Position numbers and translations under genes: made by a program. Below are positions 21,862-37,670 of a stretch of DNA of 64,000 bases, in pieces (the stretch's first letter is position 1; each line of letters opens with the position of its first letter). The notes beneath the pieces were generated by a model that did no database searches, was not told the DNA's origin, and was given only the letters and a program-made list of their open reading frames with translations. This DNA is from Paragordius varius (lineage: Eukaryota; Nematomorpha), in the NCBI GenBank assembly GCA_964247055.1, contig OZ176054.1, forward strand, positions 1 through 64,000, read 5' to 3'.

Positions 21862-24800
21862 ACCATAAATTTTTTTGGGTAGCCCTATGGTAGTTCCATC
21901 ATCACCCCAAATATTTTTGTGATCGGACTTTAAATGTAAATTTTATGAATTTTTTAAATATTTAAAAAATTTATTTTATACGATTTTAAAAATAAAAATG
22001 GCTACCTAAAATCCAAATTTGATCAGGTGATGTCACCATAATTTTTTTTGGGTAGCCCTATGGTAGTTCCATCATAACCCCAAATATTTTTGAGATCGGA
22101 CTTTAAATGTAAATTTTATGAATTTTTAAAATAATTTATTTTATACGATTTTAAAAATAAAAATGGCTACCTAAAATCAAAATTTGATCAGGTGATGTCG
22201 CCATAATTTTTTTTGGGTAACATGGTAGTTCCATCACAACTTCAAATATTTTTGAGATCGGACTTTAAATGTAAATTTTATGAATTTTTTAAATATTTAA
22301 AAAATTTATTTTATACGATTTTAAATATAAAAATGGCTACCTAAAATCCAAATTTGATCAGGTGATGTCGCCATAATTTTTTTTGGGTAGCCCTATGGTA
22401 GTTCCATCATCACCCCAAATATTTTTGTGATCGGACTTTAAATGTAAATTTTATGAATTTTTTAAATATTTAAAAAATTTATTTTATACGATTTTAAAAA
22501 TAAAAATGGCTACCTAAAATCCAAATTTGATCAGGTGATGTCACCATAATTTTTTTTGGGTAGCCCTATGGTAGTTCCATCATAACCCCAAATATTTTTG
22601 AGATCGGACTTTAAATGTAAATTTTATGAATTTTTAAAATAATTTATTTTATACGATTTTAAAAATAAAAATGGCTACCTAAAATCAAAATTTGATCAGG
22701 TGATGTCGCCATAATTTTTTTTGGGTAACATGGTAGTTCCATCACAACTTCAAATATTTTTGAGATCGGACTTTAAATGTAAATTTTATGAATTTTTTAA
22801 ATATTTAAAAAATTTATTTTATACGATTTTAAATATAAAAATGGCTACCTAAAATCCAAATTTGATCAGGTGATGTCGCCATAATTTTTTTTGGGTAGCC
22901 CTATGGTAGTTCCATCATCACCCCAAATATTTTTGAGATAGGACTATAAATTTAATTTTTATGAATTTTTTAAATATTTAAAAAATTTATTTTATACGAT
23001 TTTAAATATAAAAATGGCTACCTAAAATCCAAATTTGATCAGGTGATGTCACCATAATTTTTTTTGGGTAGCCCTATGGTAGTTCCATCATCACCCCAAA
23101 TATTTTGGAGATCGGGCTATAAATGTAAATTTTATGAATTTTTTAAATATTTAAAAAATTTATTTTATATGATTTTAAATATAAAAATGGCTACCTAAAA
23201 TCCAAATTTGATCAGGTGATGTCACCATAATTTTTTTTGGGTAGCCCTATGGTAGTTCCATCATCACCCCAAATATTTTGGAGATCGGGCTATAAATGTA
23301 AATTTTATGAATTTTTTAAATATTTAAAAAATTTATTTTATACGATTTTAAAAATAAAAATGGCTACCTAAAATCCAAATTTGATCAGGTGATGTCACCA
23401 TAATTTTTTTTGGGTAGCCCTATGGTAGTTCCATCATCACCCCAAATATTTTTGTGATCGGACTTTAAATGTAAATTTTATGAATTTTTTAAATATTTAA
23501 AAAATTTATTTTATACGATTTTAAAAATAAAAATGGCTACCTAAATAAAAATGGCTACCTAAAATACAAATTTGATCAGGTGATGTCACCATAATTTTTT
23601 TTGGGTAGCCCTATGGTAGTTCCATCATCACCCCAAATATTTTTGAGATCGGACTTTAAATGTAAATTTTATGAATTTTTAAAATATTTAAAAAATTTAT
23701 TTTATACGATTTTAAAACTAAAAATGGCTACCTAAAATCCAAATTTGATCAGGTGATGTCACCATAATTTTTTTTGTGTAGCCCTATGGTAGTTCCATTA
23801 TCACCCCAAATATTTTGGAGATCGGGCTATAAATGTAAATTTTATGAATTATTTAAATATTTAAAAAATTTATTTTATACGATTTTAAAAATAAAAATGG
23901 CTACCTAAAATCCAAATTTGATCAGGTGATGTCACCATAATTTTTTTTGGGTAGCCCTATGGTAGTTCCATCATCACCCCAAATTTTTTGGAGATCGGGC
24001 TATAAATGTAAATTTTATGAATTTTTAAAATATTTAAAAAATTTATTTTATACGATTTTAAAAATAAAAATGGCTACCTAAAATCCAAATTTGATCAGGT
24101 GATGTCACCATATTTTTTTTTGGGTAGCCCTATGGTAGTTCCATCATCACCCCAAATATTTTGGAGATCGGGCTATAAATGTAAATTTTATGAATTTTTT
24201 AAATATTTAAAAAATTTATTTTATACGATTTTAAAAATAAAAATGGCTACCTAAAATCCAAATTTGATCAGGTGATGTCACCATAATTTTTTTTGGGTAG
24301 CCCTATGGTAGTTCCATCATCACCCCAAATATTTTGGAGATCGGGCTATAAATGTAAATTTTATGAATTTTTTAAGTATTTAAAAAATTTATTTTATATG
24401 ATTTTAAATATAAAAATGGCTACCTAAAATCCAAATTTGATCAGGTGATGTCACCATAATTTTTTTTGGGTAGCCCTATGGTAGTTCCATCATCACCCCA
24501 AATATTTTGGAGATCGGGCTATAAATGTAAATTTTATGAATTTTTTAAATATTTAAAAAATTTATTTTATACGATTTTAAAAATAAAAATGGCTACCTAA
24601 AATCCAAATTTGATCAGGTGATGTCACCATAATTTTTTTTGGGTAGCCCTATGGTAGTTCCATCATCACCCCAAATATTTTGGAGATCGGGCTATAAATG
24701 TAAATTTTATGAATTTTTTAAATATTTAAAAAATTTATTTTATACGATTTTAAAAATAAAAATGGCTACCTAAAATCCAAATTGGATCAGGTGATGTCAC

Positions 24801-27800
24801 CATAATTTTTTTTGGGTAGCCCTATGGTAGTTCCATCATAACCCCAAATATTTTTGAGATCGGACTTTAAATGTAAATTTTATGAATTTTTAAAATATTT
24901 GAAAAATTTATTTTATACGATTTTAAAAATAAAAATGGCTACCTAAAATCCAAATTTGATCAGGTGATCTCACCATAATTTTTTTTGGGTAGCCCTATGG
25001 TAGTTCCATCATCACCCCAAATATTTTGGAGATCGGGCTATAAATGTAAATTTTATGAATTTTTTAAATATTTAAAAATTTATTTTATACGATTTTAAAA
25101 ATAAAAATGGCTACCTAAAATCCAAATTTGATCAGGTGATGTCACCATAATTTTTTTTGGGTAGCCCTATGGTAGTTCCATCATCACCCCAAATATTTTC
25201 GAGATCGGGCTATAAATGTTAATTTTATGAAATTTTTAAATATTTAAAAATTTTATTTTATACGATTTTAAAAATAAAAATGGCTACCTAAAATCCAAAT
25301 TTGATCAGGTGATGTCGCAATATTTTTTTTTGGGTAGCCCTATGGTAGTTCCATCATAACCCCAAATATTTTTGAGATCGGACTTTAAATGTAAATTTTA
25401 TGAATTTTTAAAATATTTAAAAAATTTATTTTATACGATTTTAAAAATAAAAATAGCTACCTAAAATCCAAATTTGATCAGGTGATGTCACCATAATTTT
25501 TTTTGGGTAGCCTTATGGTAGTTCCATCATCACCCCAAATATTTTGGAGATCGGGCTATAAATGTAAATTTTATGAATTTTTTAAATATTTAAAAAATTT
25601 ATTTTATACGATTTTAAAACTAAAAATGGCTACCTAAAATCCAAATTTGATCAGGTGATGTCACCATAATTTTTTTTGGGTAGCCCTATGGTAGTTCCAT
25701 TATCACCCCAAATATTTTGGAGATCGGGCTATAAATGTAAATTTTATGAATTATTTAAATATTTAAGAAATTTATTTTATACGATTTTAAAAATAAAAAT
25801 GGCTACCTAAAATCCAAATTTGATCAGGTGATGTCACCATAATTTTTTTTGGGTAGCCCTATGGTAGTTCCATCATCACCCCAAATATTTTGGAGATCGG
25901 GCTATAAATGTAAATTTTATGAATTTTTTAAATATTTAAAAAATTTATTTTATACGATTTTAAAAATAAAAATGGCTACCTAAAATCCAAATTTGATCAG
26001 GTGATGTCACCATAATTTATTTTGGGTAGCCCTATGGTAGTTCCATCATCACCCCAAATATTTTGGAGATCGGGCTATAAATGTAAATTTTATGAATTTT
26101 TTAAATATTTAAAAAATTTATTTTATACGATTTTAAAAATAAAAATGGCTACCTAAAATCCAAATTTGATCAGGTGATGTCACCATAATTTTTTTTGGGT
26201 AGCCCTATGGTAGTTCCATCATCACCCCAAATATTTTGGAGATCGGGCTATAAATGTAAATTTTATGAATTTTTAAAATATTTAAAAAATTTATTTTATA
26301 CGATTTTAAAAATAAAAATGGCTACCTAAAAACCAAATTTGATCAGGTGATGTCACCATAATTTTTTTTGGGTAGCCCTATGGTAGTTCCATCATCACCC
26401 CAAATATTTTGGAGATCGGGCTATAAATGTAAATTTTATGAATTTTTTAAATATTTAAAAAATTTATTTTATACGATTTTAAAAATAAAAATGGCTACCT
26501 AAAATCCAAATTTGATCAGGTCATGTCACCATAATTTTTTTTGGGTAGCCCTATGGTAGTTCCATCATCACCCCAAATATTTTGGAGATCGGTTTATAAA
26601 TGTAAATATTATGAATTTTTTAAATATTTAAAAAATTTATTTTATACGATTTTAAATATAAAAATGGCTACCTAAAATCCAAATTTGATCAGGTGATGTC
26701 GCCATAATTTTTTTTGGGTAGCCCTATGGTAGTTCCATCATCACCCCAAATATTTTTGAGATCGGACTATAAATGTAATTTTTATGAATTTTTTAAATAT
26801 TTAAAAAATTTATTTTATACGATTTTAAATATAAAAATGGCTACCTAAAATCCAAATTTGAGGTGATGTCACCATAATTTTTTTGGGTAGCCCTATGGTA
26901 GTTCCATCATCACCCCAAATATTTTGGAGATCGGGCTATAAATGTAAATTTTATGAATTTTTTAAATATTTAAAAAATTTATTTTATATGATTTTAAATA
27001 TAAAAATGGCTACCTAAAATCCAAATTTGATCACGTGATGTCACCATAATTTTTTTTGGGTAGCCCTATGGTAGTTCCATCATCACCCCAAATATTTTGG
27101 AGATCGGGCTATAAATGTAAATTTTATGAATTTTTTAAATATTTAAAAAATTTATTTTATACGATTTTAAAAATAAAAATGGCTACCTAAAATCCAAATT
27201 TGATCAGGTGATGTCGCCATAATTTTTTTTGGGTAACCTTATGGTAGTTCCATCATAACTTCAAATATTTTTGAGATCGGACTTTAAATGTAAATTTTAT
27301 GAATTTTTTAAATATTTAAAAAATTTATTTTATACGATTTTGAATATAAAAATGGCTACCTAAAATCCAAATTTGATCAGGTGATGTCGCCATAATTTTT
27401 TTTGGGTAGCCCTATGGTAGTTCCATCATCACCCCAAATATTTTTGAGATCGGACTATAAATTTAATTTTTATGAATTTTTTAAATATTTAAAAAATTTA
27501 TTTTATACGATTTTAAATATAAAAATGGCTACCTAAAATCCAAATTTGATCAGGTGATGTCACCATAATTTTTTTTGGGTAGCCCTATGGTAGTTCCATC
27601 ATCACCCCAAATATTTTGGAGATCGGGCTATAAATGTAAATTTTATGAATTTTTTAAATATTTAAAAAATTTATTTTATATGATTTTAAATATAAAAATG
27701 GCTACCTAAAATCCAAATTTGATCAGGTGATGTCACCATAATTTTTTTTGGGTAGCCCTATGGTAGTTCCATCATCACCCCAAATATTTTGGAGATCGGG

Positions 27801-30800
27801 CTATAAATGTAAATTTTATGAATTTTTTAAATATTAAAAAAATTTATTTTATACGATTTTAAAAATAAAAATGGCTACCTAAAATCCAAATTTGATCAGG
27901 TGATGTCACCATAATTTTTTTTGGGTAGCCCTATGGTAGTTCCATCATCACCCCAAATATTTTTGTGATCGGACTTTAAATGTAAATTTTATGAATTTTT
28001 TCAATATTTAAAAAATTTATTTTATACGATTTTAAAAATAAAAATGGCTACCTAAATAAAAATGGCTACCTAAAATCCAAATTTGATCAGGTGATGTCAC
28101 CATAATTTATTTTGGGTAGCCCTATGGTAGTTCCATCATCACCCCAAATATTTTTGAGATCGGAATTTAAATGTAAATTTTATAAATTTTTAAAATATTT
28201 AAAAAATTTATTTTATACGATTTTAAAAATAAAAATGGCTACCTAAAATCCAAATTTGATCAGGTGATGTCACCATAATTTTTTTTGGGTAGCCCTATGG
28301 TAGTTCCATCATCACCCCAAATATTTTGGAGATCGGGCTATAAATGTAAATTTTATGAATTTTTTAAATATTTAAAAAATTTATTTTATACGATTTTAAA
28401 AATAAAAATGGCTACCTAAAATCCAAATTTGATCAGGTGATGTCACCATAATTTTTTTTGGGTAGCCCTATGGTAGTTCCATCATCACCCCAAATATTTT
28501 GGAGATCGGGCTATAAATGTAAATTTTATGAATTTTTTAAATATTTAAAAAATTTATTTTATACGATTTTAAAAATAAAAATGGCTACCTAAAATCCAAA
28601 TTTGATCAGGTGATGTCGCCATAATTTTTTTTGGGTAGCCCTATGGTAGTTCCATCATCACCCCAAATATTTTGGAGATCGGGCTATAAATGTAAATTTT
28701 ATGAATTTTTTAAATATTTAAAAAATTTATTTTATACGATTTTAAAAATAAAAATGGCTACCTAAAATCCAAATTTGATCAGGTGATGACACCATAATTT
28801 TTTTTGGGTAGCCCTATGGTAGTTCCATCATAACCCCAAAAATTTTTGAGATCGGACTTTAAATGTAAATTTTATGAATTTTTAAAATATTTAAAAAATT
28901 TATTTTATACGATTTTAAAAATAAAAATGGCTACCTAAAATCCAAATTTGATCAGGTGATGTCACCATAATTTTTTTTGGGTAGCCCTATGGTAGTTCCA
29001 TCATCACCCCAAATATTTTGGAGATCGGGCTATAAATGTAAATTTTATGAATTTTTTAAATATTTAAAAAATTTATTTTATACGATATTAAAAATAAAAA
29101 TGGCTACCTAAAATCCAAATTTGATCAGGTGATGTCGCCATAATTTTTTTTGGGTAACCTTATGGTAGTTCCATCATAACCCCAAATATTTTTGAGATCG
29201 GACTTTAAATGTAAATTTTATGAATTTTTAAAATATTTAAAAAATTTATTTTATACGATTTTAAAAATAAAAATGGCTACCTAAAATCCAAATTTGATCA
29301 GGTGATGTCACCATAATTTTTTTTGGGTAGCCCTATGGTAGTTCCATCATCACCCCAAATATTTTGGAGATCGGGCTATAAATGTAAATTTTATGAATTT
29401 TTTAAATATTTAAAAAATTTATTTTATACGATTTTAAAAATAAAAATGGCTACCTAAAATCCAAATTTGATCAGGTGATGTCACCATAATTTTTTTTGGG
29501 TAGCCCTATGGTAGTTCCATCATCACCCCAAATATTTTGGAGATCGGGCTATAAATGTAAATTTTATGAATTTTTTAAATATTTAAAAAATTTATTTTAT
29601 ACGATTTTAAAAATAAAAGTGGCTACATAAAATCCAAATTTGATCAGGTGATGTCGCCATAATTTTTTTTGGGTAGCCCTATGGTAGTTCCATCATCACC
29701 CCAAATATTTTGGAGATCGGGCTATAAATGTAAATTTTATGAATTTTTTAAATATTTAAAAAATTTATTTTATACGATTTTAAAAATAAAAATGGCTACC
29801 TAAAATCCAAATTTGATCAGGTGATGTCACCATAATTTTTTTTGGGTAGCCCTATGGTAGTTCCATCATAACCCCAAAAATTTTTGAGATCGGACTTTAA
29901 ATGTAAATTTTATGAATTTTTAAAATATTTAAAAAATTTATTTTATACGATTTTAAAAATAAAAATGGCTACCTAAAATCCAAATTTGATCAGGTGATGT
30001 CACCATAATTTTTTTTGGGTAGCCCTATGGTAGTTCCATCATCACCCCAAATATTTTGGAGATCGGGCTATAAATGTAAATTTTATGAATTTTTTAAATA
30101 TTTAAAAAATTTATTTTATACGATATTAAAAATAAAAATGGCTACCTAAAATCCAAATTTGATCAGGTGATGTCGCCATAATTTTTTTTGGGTAACCGTA
30201 TGGTAGTTCCATCATAACCCCAAATATTTTTGAGATCGGACTTTAAATGTAAATTTTATGAATTTTTAAAATATTTAAAAAATTTATTTTATACGATTTT
30301 AAAAATAAAAATGGCTACCTAAAATCCAAATTTGATCAGGTGATGTCACCATAATTTTTTTTGGGTAGCCCTATGGTAGTTCCATCATCACCCCAAATAT
30401 TTTGGAGATCGGGCTATAAATGTAAATTTTATGAATTTTTTAAATATTTAAAAAATTTATTTTATACGATTTTAAAAATAAAAATGGCTACCTAAAATCC
30501 AAATTTGATCAGGTGATGTCGCCATAATTTTTTTTGGGTAGCCCTATGGTAGTTCCATCATCACCCCAAATATTTTGGAGATCGGGCTATAAATGTAAAT
30601 TTTATGAATTTTTTAAATATTTAAAAAATTTATTTTATACGATTTTAAAAATAAAAATGGCTACCTAAAATCCAAATTTGATCAGGTGATGTCACCATAA
30701 TTTTTTTTGGGTAGCCCTATGGTAGTTCCATCATAACCCCAAATATTTTTGAGATCGGACTTTAAATGTAAATTTTATGAATTTTTAAAATATTTAAAAA

Positions 30801-32420
30801 ATTTATTTTATACGATTTTAAAAATAAAAATGGCTACCTAAAATCCAAATTTGATCAGGTGATGTCACCATAATTTTTTTTGGGTAGCCCTATGGTAGTT
30901 CCATCATCACCCCAAATATTTTTGAGATCGGACTTTAAATGTAAATTTTATGAATTTTTAAAATATTTAAAAAATTTATTTTATACGATTTTAAAAATAA
31001 AAATGGCTACCTAAAATCCAAATTTGATCAGGTGATGTCACCATAATTTTTTTTGGGTAGCCCTATGGTAGTTCCATCATCACCCCAAATATTTTGGAGA
31101 TCGGGCTATAAATGTAAATTTTATGAATTTTTTAAATATTTAAAAAATTTATTTTATACGATTTTAAAAATAAAAATGGCTACCTAAAATCCAAATTTGA
31201 TCAGGTGATGTCGCCATAATTTTTTTTGGGTAGCCCTATGGTAGTTCCATCATCACCCCAAATATTTTGGAGATCGGGCTATAAATGTAAATTTTATGAA
31301 TTTTTTAAATATTTAAAAAATTTATTTTATACGATTTTAAAAATAAAAATGGCTACCTAAAATCCAAATTTGATCAGGTGATGTCACCATAATTTTTTTT
31401 GGGTAGCCCTATGGTAGTTCCATCATAACCCCAAATATTTTTGAGATCGGACTTTAAATGTAAATTTTATGAATTTTTAAAATATTTAAAAAATTTATTT
31501 TATACGATTTTAAAAATAAAAATGGCTACCTAAAATCCAAATTTGATCAGGTGATGTCACCATAATTTTTTTTGGGTAGCCCTATGGTAGTTCCATCATC
31601 ACCCCAAATATTTTGGAGATCGGGATATAAATGTAAATTTTATGAATTTTTAAATATTTAAAAAATTTATTTTATACGATTTTAAAAATAAAAATGGCTA
31701 CCTAAAATCCAAATTTGATCAGGTGATGTCACCATAATTTTTTTTGGGTAGCCCTATGGTAGTTCCATCATCACCCCAAATATTTTTGTGATCGGACTTT
31801 AAATGTAAATTTTATGAATTTTTTAAATATTTAAAAAATTTATTTTATACGATTTTAAAAATAAAAATGGCTACCTAAAATCCAAATTTGATCAGGTGAT
31901 GTCACCATAATTTTTTTTGGGTAGCCCTATGGTAGTTCCATCATAACCCCAAATATTTTTCAGATCGGACTTTAAATGTAAATTTTATGAATTTTTAAAA
32001 TATTTAAAAAATTTATTTTATACGATTTTAAAAATAAAAATGGCTACCTAAAATCCAAATTTGATCAGGTGATGTCACCATAATTTTTTTTGGGTAGCCC
32101 TATGGTAGTTCCATCATCACCCCAAATATTTTGGAGATCGGGCTATAAATGTAAATTTTATGAATTTTTTAAATATTTAAAAAATTTATTTTATACGATT
32201 TTAAAAATAAAAATGGCTACCTAAAATCCAAATTTGATCAGGTGATGTCGCCATAATTTTTTTTGGGTAGCCCTATGGTAGTTCCATCATCACCCCAAAT
32301 ATTTTGGAGATCGGGCTATAAATGTAAATTTTATGAATTTTTTAAATATTTAAAAAATTTATTTTATACGATTTTTAAAATAAAAATGGCTACCTAAAAT
32401 CCAAATTTGATCAGGTGATG
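21862..32420 (+). repeat. satellite macro-duplication, copy B (about 10.56 kb)
   Basis: Directly follows copy A and repeats its variant order. It is longer by two local tandem expansions: 508 bp (about 3 monomers; CATCACAACT at both 22232 and 22740) and 692 bp (exactly 4 monomers, near 30.3-31.6 kb). The lengths add up: 9361 + 508 + 692 = 10561, the final offset. The GGGATATAAA marker pair 21061/31622 shows this. Homology to A ends near 32.36-32.42 kb, where the ACGATTTTTAAAAT variant begins. Single-base differences from A include CCTTATGG to CCGTATGG at about 30195 and GAGGTCGG versus GAGATCGG (16870/26739 area). Confidence 0.85.
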
Positions 32421-33870
32421 TCGCCATAATTTTTTTTGGGTAACCTTATGGTAGTTCCATCATAACCCCAAATATTTTTGAGATCGGACTTTAAATGTAA
32501 ATTTTATGAATTTTTAAAATATTTAAAAAATTTATTTTATACGATTTTAAAAATAAAAATGGCTACCTAAAATCCAAATTTGATCAGGTGATGTCACCAT
32601 AATTTTTTTTGGGTAGCCCTATGGTAGTTCCATCATCACCCCAAATATTTTGGAGATCGGGCTATAAATGTAAATTTTATGAATTTTTTAAATATTTAAA
32701 AAATTTATTTTATACGATTTTAAAAATAAAAATGGCTACCTAAAATCCAAATTTGATCACGTGATGTCACCATAATTTTTTTTGGGTAGCCCTATGGTAG
32801 TTCCATCATCACCCCAAATATTTTGGAGATCGGGCTATAAATGTAAATTTCATGAATTTTTTAAATATTTAAAAAATTTATTTTATACGATTTTAAAAAT
32901 AAAAATGGCTACCTAAAATCCAAATTTGATCAGGTGATGTCACCATAATTTTTTTTGGGTAGCCCTATGGTAGTTCCATCATCACCCCAAATATTTTGGA
33001 GATCGGGCTATAAATGTAAATTTTATGAATTTTTTAAATATTTAAAAAATTTATTTTATACGATTTTAAAAATAAAAATGGCTACCTAAAATCCAAATTT
33101 GATCAGGTGATGTCGCCATAATTTTTTTTGGGTAGCCCTATGGTAGTTCCATCATCACCCCAAATATTTTGGAGATCGGGCTATAAATGTAAATTTTATG
33201 AATTTTTTAAATATTTAAAAAATTTATTTTATACGATTTTTAAAATAAAAATGGCTACCTAAAATCCAAATTTGATCAGGTGATGTCGCCATAATTTTTT
33301 TTGGGTAACCTTATGGTAGTTCCATCATAACCCCAAATATTTTTGAGATCGGACTTTAAATGTAAATTTTATGAATTTTTAAAATATTTAAAAAATTTAT
33401 TTTATACGATTTTAAAAATAAAAATGGCTACCTAAAATCCAAATTTGATCAGGTGATGTCACCATAATTTTTTTTGGGTAGCCCTATGGTAGTTCCATCA
33501 TCACCCCAAATATTTTGGAGATCGGGCTATAAATGTAAATTTTATGAATTTTTTAAATATTTAAAAAATTTATTTTATACGATTTTAAAAATAAAAATGG
33601 CTACCTAAAATCCAAATTTGATCACGTGATGTCACCATAATTTTTTTTGGGTAGCCCTATGGTAGTTCCATCATCACCCCAAATATTTTGGAGATCGGGC
33701 TATAAATGTAAATTTCATGAATTTTTTAAATATTTAAAAAATTTATTTTATACGATTTTAAAAATAAAAATGGCTACCTAAAATCCAAATTTGATCAGGT
33801 GATGTCACCATAATTTTTTTTGGGTAGCCCTATGGTAGTTCCATCATCACCCCAAATATTTTGGAGATCG
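32371..33870 (+). repeat. 865-bp (5-monomer) tandem duplication in satellite
   Basis: Four rare variants recur at exactly 865 bp (5 x 173): ATTTTTAAAA 32371/33236, GGGTAACCTT 32438/33303, TTTGATCACGTG 32752/33617, and AAATTTCATGAA 32846/33711. The second copy stops matching near 33870, where GATCGGACTTTAAATG replaces GATCGGGCTATAAATG. Confidence 0.82.
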
Positions 33871-34519
33871 GACTTTAAATGTAAATTTTATGAATTTTTT
33901 AAATATTTAAAAAATTTATTTTATACGATTTTGAATATAAAAATGGCTACCTAAAATCCAAATTTGATCAGGTGATGTCGCCATAATTTTTTTTGGGTAG
34001 CTCTATGGTAGTTCCATCATCACCCCAAATATTTTTGAGATCGGACTATAAATTTAATTTTTATGAATTTTTTAAATATTTAAAAAATTTATTTTATACG
34101 ATTTTAAATATAAAAATGGCTACCTAAAATCCAAATTTGATCAGGTGATGTCACCATAATTTTTTTTGGGTAGCCCTATGGTAGTTCCATCATCACCCCA
34201 AATATTTTGGAGATCGGGCTATAAATGTAAATTTTATGAATTTTTTAAATATTTAAAAAATTTATTTTATATGATTTTAAATATAAAAATGGCTACCTAA
34301 AATCCAAATTTGATCAGGTGATGTCACCATAATTTTTTTTGGGTAGCCCTATGGTAGTTCCATCATCACCCCAAATATTTTGGAGATCGGGCTATAAATG
34401 TAAATTTTATGAATTTTTTAAATATTAAAAAAATTTATTTTATACGATTTTAAAAATAAAAATGGCTACCTAAAATCCAAATTTGATCAGGTGATGTCAC
34501 CATAATTTTTTTTGGGTAG

Positions 34520-37500
34520 CCCTATGGTAGTTCCATCATCACCCCAAATATTTTTGTGATCGGACTTTAAATGTAAATTTTATGAATTTTTTCAATATTT
34601 AAAAAATTTATTTTATACGATTTTAAAAATAAAAATGGCTACCTAAATAAAAATGGCTACCTAAAATCCAAATTTGATCAGGTGATGTCACCATAATTTA
34701 TTTTGGGTAGCCCTATGGTAGTTCCATCATCACCCCAAATATTTTTGAGATCGGAATTTAAATGTAAATTTTATAAATTTTTAAAATATTTAAAAAATTT
34801 ATTTTATACGATTTTAAAAATAAAAATGGCTACCTAAAATCCAAATTTGATCAGGTGATGTCACCATAATTTTTTTTGGGTAGCCCTATGGTAGTTCCAT
34901 CATAACCCCAAAAATTTTTGAGATCGGACTTTAAATGTAAATTTTATGAATTTTTAAAATATTTAAAAAATTTATTTTATACGATTTTAAAAATAAAAAT
35001 GGCTACCTAAAATCCAAATTTGATCAGGTGATGTCACCATAATTTTTTTTGGGTAGCCCTATGGTAGTTCCATCATCACCCCAAATATTTTGGAGATCGG
35101 GCTATAAATGTAAATTTTATGAATTTTTTAAATATTTAAAAAATTTATTTTATACGATATTAAAAATAAAAATGGCTACCTAAAATCCAAATTTGATCAG
35201 GTGATGTCGCCATAATTTTTTTTGGGTAGCCCTATGGTAGTTCCATCATCACCCCAAATATTTTGGAGATCGGGCTATAAATGTAAATTTTATGAATTTT
35301 TTAAATATTTAAAAAATTTATTTTATACGATTTTAAAAATAAAAATGGCTACCTAAAATCCAAATTTGATCAGGTGATGTCACCATAATTTTTTTTGGGT
35401 AGCCCTATGGTAGTTCCATCATAACCCCAAAAATTTTTGAGATCGGACTTTAAATGTAAATTTTATGAATTTTTAAAATATTTAAAAAATTTATTTTATA
35501 CGATTTTAAAAATAAAAATGGCTACCTAAAATCCAAATTTGATCAGGTGATGTCACCATAATTTTTTTTGGGTAGCCCCATGGTAGTTCCATCATCACCC
35601 CAAATATTTTGGAGATCGGGCTATAAATGTAAATTTTATGAATTTTTTAAATATTTAAAAAATTTATTTTATACGATATTAAAAATAAAAATGGCTACCT
35701 AAAATCCAAATTTGATCAGGTGATGTCGCCATAATTTTTTTTGGGTAACCTTATGGTAGTTCCATCATAACCCCAAATATTTTCGAGATCGGACTTTAAA
35801 TGTAAATTTTATGAATTTTTAAAATATTTAAAAAATTTATTTTATACGATTTTAAAAATAAAAATGGCTACCTAAAATCCAAATTTGATCAGGTGATGTC
35901 ACCATAATTTTTTTTGGGTAGCCCTATGGTAGTTCCATCATCACCCCAAATATTTTGGAGATCGGGCTATAAATGTAAATTTTATGAATTTTTTAAATAT
36001 TTAAAAAATTTATTTTATACGATTTTGAATATAAAAATGGCTACCTAAAATCCAAATTTGATCAGGTGATGTCGCCATAATTTTTTTTGGGTAGCCCTAT
36101 GGTAGTTCCATCATCACCCCAAATATTTTTGTGATCGGACTTTAAATGTAAATTTTATGAATTTTTTCAATATTTAAAAAATTTATTTTATACGATTTTA
36201 AAAATAAAAATGGCTACCTAAATAAAAATGGCTACCTAAAATCCAAATTTGATCAGGTGATGTCACCATAATTTATTTTGGGTAGCCCTATGGTAGTTCC
36301 ATCATCACCCCAAATATTTTTGAGATCGGAATTTAAATGTAAATTTTATAAATTTTTAAAATATTTAAAAAATTTATTTTATACGATTTTAAAAATAAAA
36401 ATGGCTACCTAAAATCCAAATTTGATCAGGTGATGTCACCATAATTTTTTTTGGGTAGCCCTATGGTAGTTCCATCATAACCCCAAAAATTTTTGAGATC
36501 GGACTTTAAATGTAAATTTTATGAATTTTTAAAATATTTAAAAAATTTATTTTATACGATTTTAAAAATAAAAATGGCTACCTAAAATCCAAATTTGATC
36601 AGGTGATGTCACCATAATTTTTTTTGGGTAGCCCTATGGTAGTTCCATCATCACCCCAAATATTTTGGAGATCGGGCTATAAATGTAAATTTTATGAATT
36701 TTTTAAATATTTAAAAAATTTATTTTATACGATATTAAAAATAAAAATGGCTACCTAAAATCCAAATTTGATCAGGTGATGTCGCCATAATTTTTTTTGG
36801 GTAGCCCTATGGTAGTTCCATCATCACCCCAAATATTTTGGAGATCGGGCTATAAATGTAAATTTTATGAATTTTTTAAATATTTAAAAAATTTATTTTA
36901 TACGATTTTAAAAATAAAAATGGCTACCTAAAATCCAAATTTGATCAGGTGATGTCACCATAATTTTTTTTGGGTAGCCCTATGGTAGTTCCATCATAAC
37001 CCCAAAAATTTTTGAGATCGGACTTTAAATGTAAATTTTATGAATTTTTAAAATATTTAAAAAATTTATTTTATACGATTTTAAAAATAAAAATGGCTAC
37101 CTAAAATCCAAATTTGATCAGGTGATGTCACCATAATTTTTTTTGGGTAGCCCCATGGTAGTTCCATCATCACCCCAAATATTTTGGAGATCGGGCTATA
37201 AATGTAAATTTTATGAATTTTTTAAATATTTAAAAAATTTATTTTATACGATATTAAAAATAAAAATGGCTACCTAAAATCCAAATTTGATCAGGTGATG
37301 TCGCCATAATTTTTTTTGGGTAACCTTATGGTAGTTCCATCATAACCCCAAATATTTTCGAGATCGGACTTTAAATGTAAATTTTATGAATTTTTAAAAT
37401 ATTTAAAAAATTTATTTTATACGATTTTAAAAATAAAAATGGCTACCTAAAATCCAAATTTGATCAGGTGATGTCACCATAATTTTTTTTGGGTAGCCCT

Positions 37501-37670
37501 ATGGTAGTTCCATCATCACCCCAAATATTTTGGAGATCGGGCTATAAATGTAAATTTTATGAATTTTTTAAATATTTAAAAAATTTATTTTATACGATTT
37601 TGAATATAAAAATGGCTACCTAAAATCCAAATTTGATCAGGTGATGTCGCCATAATTTTTTTTGGGTAGC
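34520..37670 (+). repeat. 1575-bp tandem duplication in satellite
   Basis: Markers repeat with an offset of exactly 1575 bp (9 monomers plus an 18-19-bp insertion): TTTTTGTGAT 34551/36126, the 19-bp internal duplication 34642/36217, GGTAGCCCCA 35571/37146, TTTTCGAGATC 35780/37355, and GATTTTGAAT 36021/37596. Two nearly identical copies lie side by side. Similar tagged blocks follow with tags at 37965 and 40059 (spacings 1748 and 2094, that is 10 and 12 monomers plus 18). Confidence 0.82.
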
